DNA from: Bacteroidetes bacterium UBA6063
GTDB taxonomy: Bacteria; Bacteroidota; Bacteroidia; NS11-12g; UBA9320
Assembly (NCBI GenBank): GCA_002428905.1
Contig: DIYD01000137.1
Span: 1 to 20,301, forward strand
Reading direction: 5' to 3'
Length of the DNA stretch: 20,301 nt
Position 1 is the first letter of the stretch. Each line of letters opens with the position of its first letter. A model generated the notes under the pieces. It had not been told where the DNA came from. It ran no database searches and was given only the letters and a program-made list of their open reading frames with translations. Shown here piece by piece: positions 15,620 through 20,301 of the stretch. The position numbers and the translations under genes are program-made.

Positions 15620-15676
15620 TGCTCCGAATTTAAGCAGATTAATGGGAACAAGGCATGTTTATGTAGTGTAGAAGGC

Positions 15677-16735
15677 CTACATTTTTTCCTCAACCCACTT
15701 TCTTGGTGGCACCAGAAATAGGCCAACCCGAACTAAGGGTAACGGTTTCATACGACTATCAATCAATACTTTGTTTCTGTTGTTCGGGTTTAAACTGCGA
15801 TCAAAAAACAAGTCAGAAGTCGAGAGGTTGTAGCTCACATTGTATTGATATCCAGCGCTTAGAGAACACCACACGAAGTCATAGATTCGACGTTCATAGG
15901 TGAGCCTTGATACAATATTGGCCTTTTCAAGATAGAGTGGTTGGTTCTGATATTGATCAAAATTGAGGTTGTAGTTATCGCCTTCCACCCGCGCTTCCAG
16001 GTAAAAGACATTGTTTCCGTTTTTGGGTAAATAATACACTCTTGAGTATACCGGTAGAAAGAGATCCAGGGCAAAATTGTTCTTGTATTTCTGTTTCCAA
16101 AACCAAATGGGGTATACACTTGATATCCCAAACGTATTGCTGTAACTAACACCGAAGCCCCAGGTTTTAAATCGGGTAAGCTTCCACCCGTAAACCAAAC
16201 TAAAGGCATATTTCTGGTGGCTGCTTAAGTCGCTGGAAGTGAAATCGCCATTAAGTCGATACGACGCTCTGGATGCCCAGTACTGGTTGCCAATTCGGGT
16301 CTTAACGGCAAATACAGAAAGGCCTAACGTCTTTATGTGTTTGTCTTGAAGCCCATCGTGAAAAAAGTTGTTCAGGCTATCTGGAGTTTCGAAATTGAAC
16401 TCGTCCTGATAATAGCGAAGTCCTCCAATGAGTTTAAACTCATCCTGATTAATGATTGGAAAATTGATCTTTGCTTTTGAACGCGTAAAGCGCTGAACCC
16501 GATCCGTCGTTAAAGAGTCGGAAGCTGTAAAATTGCTTTCTAAATCAAAATTCCAGGAGCGTTCACGGTTGATTTCTACACCTTTAGGCAGTGGCATACC
16601 CTGAATATTCGGAATGGCATATCCTGTGGCGCAGCAGATGCCCTGAATGGCGAGCGAGTCCAGGTTTACCTGTGCCGTGGTGTGCTGTGTGGCCACAGAA
16701 AGAAGCAACCAAATGGTAATATGTCTGGAAAGCAT
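15677..16735 (-). CDS. DUF6268-type outer-membrane beta-barrel protein
   Basis: 352 residues from ATG 16735. A GTG two codons earlier (16741) is possible, but AAGG seven bases before the ATG acts as a weak ribosome-binding site and favours it. The signal peptide is cut near HTTA. The mature part has alternating, aromatic-rich strands (FKLIGGLRYYQDEF, GNQYWASRASYRLNGDF, WGFGVSYSNTFGI, SLSAGYQYNVSYNL), long periplasmic turns and a final strand before PPRKWVEEKM. Length and pattern agree with DUF6268-family barrels of Bacteroidota, an assignment made from memory and not searched. It begins 13 bp after the HD/Pycsar-type gene on the same strand, so the two are probably co-transcribed. Confidence 0.7.
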   Translation of the reverse strand: MLSRHITIWLLLSVATQHTTAQVNLDSLAIQGICCATGYAIPNIQGMPLPKGVEINRERSWNFDLESNFTASDSLTTDRVQRFTRSKAKINFPIINQDEFKLIGGLRYYQDEFNFETPDSLNNFFHDGLQDKHIKTLGLSVFAVKTRIGNQYWASRASYRLNGDFTSSDLSSHQKYAFSLVYGWKLTRFKTWGFGVSYSNTFGISSVYPIWFWKQKYKNNFALDLFLPVYSRVYYLPKNGNNVFYLEARVEGDNYNLNFDQYQNQPLYLEKANIVSRLTYERRIYDFVWCSLSAGYQYNVSYNLSTSDLFFDRSLNPNNRNKVLIDSRMKPLPLVRVGLFLVPPRKWVEEKM

Positions 16736-16748
16736 TGTCACCTTACGG

Positions 16749-17957
16749 TTAAGCCATAATTCCTCGCATGCTCAAAAAGAAGAAGAAAATTGAAATGACC
16801 AATCCGGTAACAAACAAATAGTAACTGTAGCGCAAGAGTGTGTACTTTCGGTTGAGTACCTTGCCCAAAAAGAACAGATCTCGCGTAAGGCTTTTATATA
16901 AATATTCTCTATCGTTCATTAGCTCGTCTACCGCCCATTCATAATCATCTAAACTCATATTATGAAAGTTACCGAAGAAGATGAGATTACCTTCTTTTCG
17001 ACTCACTTCTTCTCGTGTAACAACTCCATTAGTAGCCTTCGGAATGGTAGAGAGTATGGCCGTAATAATGGTTAAAATACTAAAAGTCGTAAGCGAAATT
17101 CCCGGATATATTAAGAACGGATTACTATCCATTTTAGGGAAGAGTGCCGAGATGACAATAGAAATAATTATACCGTTTACACTGATCAATGTGTTGGCCT
17201 TGTTGTCTGCTATTCGGCTCAAATTCAAGTGGTTGCGAAGTGCAACCCGAAACATGGTTTCGATGCCTTTTTCCGGTTTGTCGGCTTCTGTTTTCTTCGC
17301 TTTTTTCTTCTTTTTCTTAACCTTTGGTCGAACAGATTGCACCAACGTATCTTCTTTCAGCATAGTTTCAATTAACGCTAAGTTTTTTTCCTTTTTCGCA
17401 CTGTAGTTGGCTTTTGCATACGGGCTGAGGTATTGATGTTCGCCCATGAAAGTGACACACATCTTGGCCCACTCTTCATTGCTGAACGGTTCCTCTCTTG
17501 AGGCATTAATTTCTTTGAGCAAACCGATGAATGTAGATGACAAATAGTCTTCATTGGCCAGGTGTGCTAAATCCGCATCACGAATTACCTGTTCCGATAA
17601 ATTCTGAGGCTCGTATTTCATTTTGGTTGCCATAATAAGCTGCTGCACATGTTCTATGGCCTCTTTCTCCATGCCCTGATCACTCAAGTAATTCCCGGCG
17701 ATTTCTGCACTTATGGCTTCATGGTTTTCCTTATCCTTTGTAAATCCAACATCGTGGAACACAACGGCCAGCAGTATGCAGGTGCCATCTTGTTCGTTGA
17801 TTTCCGAAGTATGATCAATTATATCCTTTGCTGCAGCTAATACCATTTCGGTATGTTGCCAGTTGTGATAAAACAAGGGTTGATTCTTGTGCTCATCGTA
17901 AATAGATTGAACATAGGCTATACTTCGGTCGAGTACATTGGTATTCTCTGTAGTCAT
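16749..17957 (-). CDS. HD-domain phosphohydrolase fused to a Pycsar-effector-type membrane domain
   Basis: A 402-residue protein of two parts. Residues 1-200 are an HD-domain hydrolase with the metal ligands H35, H68-D69 and Asp127/Asp129 (FYHNWQHTEMV, VVFHDVGFTKDKENHE, IRDADLAHL). A very basic linker (about 212-230, six Lys in a row) leads to GIETMFRVALRNHLNLSRIADNKANTLISVNGIII. This is the signature of the membrane module found in Pycsar TM effectors (PF18967/DUF5706 type), with transmembrane helices near 257-276, 284-304 and 376-397. HD enzymes often cleave cyclic nucleotides or nucleotide phosphates. In Pycsar, the TM module responds to cCMP or cUMP and damages the inner membrane. The fused form is common in Bacteroidota and may be a housekeeping regulator instead of a defence effector. 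A nucleotide cyclase gene is divergent, 169 bp away. Confidence 0.85.
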   Translation of the reverse strand: MTTENTNVLDRSIAYVQSIYDEHKNQPLFYHNWQHTEMVLAAAKDIIDHTSEINEQDGTCILLAVVFHDVGFTKDKENHEAISAEIAGNYLSDQGMEKEAIEHVQQLIMATKMKYEPQNLSEQVIRDADLAHLANEDYLSSTFIGLLKEINASREEPFSNEEWAKMCVTFMGEHQYLSPYAKANYSAKKEKNLALIETMLKEDTLVQSVRPKVKKKKKKAKKTEADKPEKGIETMFRVALRNHLNLSRIADNKANTLISVNGIIISIVISALFPKMDSNPFLIYPGISLTTFSILTIITAILSTIPKATNGVVTREEVSRKEGNLIFFGNFHNMSLDDYEWAVDELMNDREYLYKSLTRDLFFLGKVLNRKYTLLRYSYYLFVTGLVISIFFFFLSMRGIMA

Positions 17958-17976
17958 CTTCTCTGTAAAGGTAAAC

Positions 17977-17984
17977 CAAATTTA
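17977..17984 (-). promoter_or_regulatory. -7 box TAAATTTG for the HD/Pycsar-type gene
   Basis: TAAATTTG on the minus strand matches TAnnTTTG and ends 19 nt before the ATG at 17957. No TTTG -33 partner is visible. The rest of the 169-bp divergent region holds an 8-bp GC palindrome (GCCCGGGC, 18002-18009) in otherwise AT-rich sequence, and no clear promoter for the cyclase. Confidence 0.35.
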
Positions 17985-18126
17985 GCAGTAAATGTTCGTG
18001 TGCCCGGGCGTGAGCGTTCAAGAGGATAACCGGATGAATGAAGTTTAATTAAAAATGTGAAAACCCTTTGATAATTAAGACGTTCTGTTTGAGATTTTTT
18101 ATATTGTCGAATTCCGGCGGAAGGGT

Positions 18127-19206
18127 ATGAAGTGGAGAACATTCAAGCGCGAGTTTAAGATTTACTTTATTGTCAGTGTGGTGATGATGAGCCTGTTTGC
18201 GTTCTTCCGGTTCCAAATTGAGAAGTTTTATGATGATTCTATCAACGAGTTACTTGAGATTTCTGCCTGGCAGCAACTCCAAATAGCCGTTGCGTCGGTA
18301 GTCTTTATTTCATCGCTCATGGCTACGTTGCTGAGTTTGTTTGATGTATTTGTACTCAATCAAATTCTTTTTATGCGATCCTTGCGGTTTGTGATGGTTG
18401 TGGGTATGATGGGGCACATTGTCTTCATTTTTGTAGTACTGGCACTGTTTCGTGATTGGCTTCATTATGTGGTCGAAGAATTCTCGCTGGGCGAGTTGCT
18501 ACAACACGAAATGGATCAAATGTTTGCCATTGCCGTGCTGTTCACAGCAATAAGTTTTATGGCCCGATTGTTTATTGAAATCGATCGCAAATTAGGTCCG
18601 GGCAATCTGGGTCGGTTGATCACGGCACAGTATTATAGCCCCAAGGAAGTGAACCGTATCTTCATGTTTGTCGACATGAAAGGCTCCACAACCATTGCAG
18701 AAAAACTGGGTCACTTAAAGTATAGCCGCTTCCTTCAGGATTGTTATCAGGATTTTGCTGTGGTTGATCAATACTGTGCGGAGATTTACCAGTATGTTGG
18801 AGACGAAGCTGTAATCAGCTGGTCGGTTACCAAAGGAAAAGACCAGAGCAACTTTCTGGAAGCATTTTACGCCTTTAAGCGGGCACTGAACGAGCGCAAG
18901 AACTATTATCAGCAAGAATATGGAGTAACTCCGGTGTTTAAAGCCGGAGCAAACTGTGGTCTTGTTACGGTTACGGAAGTTGGAGCGATCAAACGAGAAC
19001 TTTCATACCATGGGGATACCTTAAACACGGCTTCGCGTATTCAGGAGAAATGCAATGAGCTTGAGGCCGAGCTTCTTATCTCCGATCAACTCAAGGAACT
19101 CGCAATTCACGACACTCGTTATACTTTTGAGGATGTGGGCGCCATGCGCTTAAAGGGAAAAGATATGCAGGTTCAATTGTACAAAGTGTTGCGTAATGAT
19201 GAATAA
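18127..19206 (+). CDS. Membrane class III nucleotide cyclase
   Basis: A 359-residue protein. Four hydrophobic helices (about 11-28, 52-76, 87-107, 131-149) form an N-terminal membrane domain, followed by a class III cyclase domain (about 175-355). The metal-binding Asp residues are D183 (FMFVDMKGST) and D226 (YQYVGDEAV). The transition-state residues are N300 and R304 (GDTLNTASRI). The base-specifying positions, Lys and Asp in adenylate cyclases, are Gln222 and Ser293. So the enzyme looks active, but its base cannot be called ATP, GTP or a pyrimidine. It resembles the common 4-TM cyclases of Bacteroidota. GGAAGG a few bases before the ATG acts as a ribosome-binding site. The gene overlaps the next one by 11 bp and is divergent from the HD/Pycsar-type gene, suggesting a shared pathway. 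Confidence 0.88.
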   Translation: MKWRTFKREFKIYFIVSVVMMSLFAFFRFQIEKFYDDSINELLEISAWQQLQIAVASVVFISSLMATLLSLFDVFVLNQILFMRSLRFVMVVGMMGHIVFIFVVLALFRDWLHYVVEEFSLGELLQHEMDQMFAIAVLFTAISFMARLFIEIDRKLGPGNLGRLITAQYYSPKEVNRIFMFVDMKGSTTIAEKLGHLKYSRFLQDCYQDFAVVDQYCAEIYQYVGDEAVISWSVTKGKDQSNFLEAFYAFKRALNERKNYYQQEYGVTPVFKAGANCGLVTVTEVGAIKRELSYHGDTLNTASRIQEKCNELEAELLISDQLKELAIHDTRYTFEDVGAMRLKGKDMQVQLYKVLRNDE

Positions 19207-19975
19207 AATCCTACTTAGTTTGGTATTGATGAGTACGGTCAATGGCTGTTTGCAAAGCTCGGGGCGATATAACCTGGCAAATCCAACAAAGATGAATTAC
19301 CTGCCAGAAGACCTCAATGAAATCTCCGGTTTGGACTGGATCAATGACAGCACGCTCGTGGCTGTTCAGGATGAAAAGGGATTCTTATTTTTTATTAATC
19401 CTGAACGTGGGGATGTTTACCAAAAGGTGAAGTTCAGAAAAGACGGGGATTATGAAGGTGTGGCGTATGCCGGGAATACATATTATGTACTAAAAAGCAA
19501 TGGAACCCTGATCTCTGTAAAGGATAAAGAGATTAAGAAAGCTACGTTCGAAGCCTGCAAAACCATCGAATTTGAAGGCTTGTGCTTTGATGCCGTAAAT
19601 GATCGTTTGCTGGTAGCGTGTAAGGTAGCTTGCGGCAAAAAGAACCGAAAAAAGGTATTGGTATACGCCTGTGAGATTAATCCATTCAAGTATGCTAAAG
19701 AACCTGTGTTGGAAATAGATCAGGATGCATTGCACAAGAACTTTAAAGCTTCAGGCATTGCACTACACCCTAAGGGGAACTGGTTTCTTCTAAGTTCCGT
19801 GGCGAAGATGTTGGCCGAGATTAGCCCCGATGGAAAGGTGGTGGCAACAAATCCACTAAATCCGTTTATCTTTCACCAGCCCGAAGGCATTACATTTTCT
19901 CCAGGTGGCACCTTGTATATTGCCAACGAAAAAGGGGAAACCGGCCCCAGTATTATGACGTTTGATCGCCAATGA
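19196..19975 (+). CDS. SdiA-regulated-domain lipoprotein (beta-propeller)
   Basis: A 259-residue protein. The N-terminus MMNKILLSLVLMSTVNGC is a lipoprotein signal, with Cys18 as the likely lipidated residue. The mature part has propeller-like blades: LNEISGLDWINDSTLVAVQDEKGFLF, YEGVAYAGNTYYVLKSNGTLI, EFEGLCFDAVNDRLLVACK, FKASGIALHPKGNWFLLSS and QPEGITFSPGGTLYIANEKG. The repeated (E/S)G(L/I/V).(F/Y/W) starts with Asn/Asp in the turns match the SdiA-regulated (YjiK-type) family, whose biochemical role is not established. Either ATG of the first two codons could be the start. It overlaps the cyclase gene by 11 bp and the following gene by 4 bp (ATGA), so the three are translationally coupled. 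Confidence 0.8.
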   Translation: MMNKILLSLVLMSTVNGCLQSSGRYNLANPTKMNYLPEDLNEISGLDWINDSTLVAVQDEKGFLFFINPERGDVYQKVKFRKDGDYEGVAYAGNTYYVLKSNGTLISVKDKEIKKATFEACKTIEFEGLCFDAVNDRLLVACKVACGKKNRKKVLVYACEINPFKYAKEPVLEIDQDALHKNFKASGIALHPKGNWFLLSSVAKMLAEISPDGKVVATNPLNPFIFHQPEGITFSPGGTLYIANEKGETGPSIMTFDRQ

Positions 19976-20301
19976 GAACACTTTATTTTACCCTAATTAC
20001 GGTAGTGCTGTGGTCGTGCAGTTCTTCGAAACTTTACTACAATAAGGCTGAACGCGACTGGCTTAACCAACAAATAGACGCCCAGAATAACCTGGTTTAC
20101 AGTCTGTATTTATTAGGTGATGTTGGTGACGATACTGCACTGTCGTCTCCAGTTTTAAGTAGCCTTAAAAACAAATTGACCCAGGCAGACCCAACGAATT
20201 CGGGCGTGGTTTTTCTTGGCGACAACCTCTACCCGAAAGGCCTTCACAAGCGCGGACATGAGATGCGGGAGGAAGATGAATTACGTCTTGATGTTCAGCT
20301 G
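19972..20301 (+). CDS. Metallophosphoesterase lipoprotein (N-terminal part, cut by window edge)
   Basis: The frame opens at ATG 19972 (ATGA overlap with the previous stop) and runs without a stop to the window end, giving 110 residues. The N-terminus MRTLYFTLITVVLWSC is a lipoprotein signal, Cys16 being the likely lipidated residue. YLLGDVGDD (residues 47-55) supplies the first metal-binding Asp, and VVFLGDNLYPKGL is the second phosphoesterase motif (GDN, with Asp and Asn metal ligands). The later GNHD and GH.H motifs would lie beyond the window. Bacteroidota proteins of this type are often long and end in a surface-antigen barrel, which cannot be checked here. The substrate is unknown; the coupling to a cyclase and a propeller lipoprotein is notable. 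Confidence 0.75.
   Translation, partial: MRTLYFTLITVVLWSCSSSKLYYNKAERDWLNQQIDAQNNLVYSLYLLGDVGDDTALSSPVLSSLKNKLTQADPTNSGVVFLGDNLYPKGLHKRGHEMREEDELRLDVQL

Noticed and set aside
15667..15687. TGTAG-5-CTACA hairpin followed by six T on the plus strand, resembling a terminator
   Set aside because: All genes around it are on the minus strand, where the hairpin lacks a T run, and the stem is only 5 bp.
17954..18142. Minus-strand 62-residue frame across the divergent region
   Set aside because: It overlaps the starts of both flanking genes, has low-complexity composition and no ribosome-binding site.
16749..19206. Calling the cyclase/HD-TM pair a Pycsar anti-phage system
   Set aside because: The genes are divergent, the cyclase is membrane-bound, no other defence genes are near, and the HD-TM fusion is widespread in Bacteroidota. 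I keep it as a signalling pair of unknown role.
1..20301. Mobile elements, CRISPR arrays or a genomic island around the odd tRNAs
   Set aside because: No transposase, integrase, phage gene, regularly spaced repeat or flanking direct repeat was seen on either strand.

Overview
The window comes from a member of the Bacteroidota, most likely a gliding or marine Cytophagales-type bacterium. Evidence: two large secreted proteins end in type IX secretion (T9SS) sorting domains, one of type A and one of type B. There is a TonB-dependent receptor with a carboxypeptidase-like regulatory domain, and small conserved Bacteroidota proteins (a Lacal_2735-type protein and a DUF6268-type barrel). TAnnTTTG -7 promoter boxes are present and strong Shine-Dalgarno sites are scarce. 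I see no insertion sequence, integrase, phage gene or CRISPR array. Apart from the tRNA-like pair, the region reads as ordinary densely packed chromosome.

Layout. 1-1262 (-): a short-chain dehydrogenase-like protein with a zinc ribbon, cut by the left edge. 1302-1453 (-): two tandem tRNA-like cloverleaves, both lacking the near-universal U33. 1509-3841 (-): a three-gene unit of a GT61-type glycosyltransferase, an NDP-hexose 2,3-dehydratase homologue and a 50-residue basic protein. 3944-5190 (-): two exported thioredoxin-fold proteins and a Lacal_2735-type protein. 5364-6215 (+): an unrecognised exported protein. 6222-10766 (-): a secreted L-type lectin protein (T9SS type B) followed by a TonB-dependent receptor. 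10908-13871 (+): a secreted protein of about twelve ELWxxDGT repeats (T9SS type A). 13858-15619 (-): a small exported barrel-like protein and a lipoprotein flavin amine oxidase. 15677-17957 (-): an HD-phosphohydrolase fused to a Pycsar-effector-type membrane domain, then a DUF6268-type outer-membrane protein. 18127-20301 (+): a membrane class III nucleotide cyclase, an SdiA-regulated-type lipoprotein and the start of a metallophosphoesterase lipoprotein.

The most interesting system is the divergent pair at 16.7-19.2 kb. A membrane nucleotide cyclase with a non-canonical base-recognition pair (Gln222/Ser293) faces a protein that joins an HD phosphohydrolase to the membrane module used by Pycsar effectors. 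Together they look like a self-contained cyclic-nucleotide circuit with synthesis, membrane output and possibly built-in signal destruction. The cyclase transcript continues with translational overlaps into two lipoproteins, which may be linked outputs. Other points to check are the two odd tRNAs, the Tyr-less zinc-ribbon SDR, a deoxysugar dehydratase with no other deoxysugar genes in view, and a perfect 9-bp inverted repeat over the start of the TonB receptor gene.
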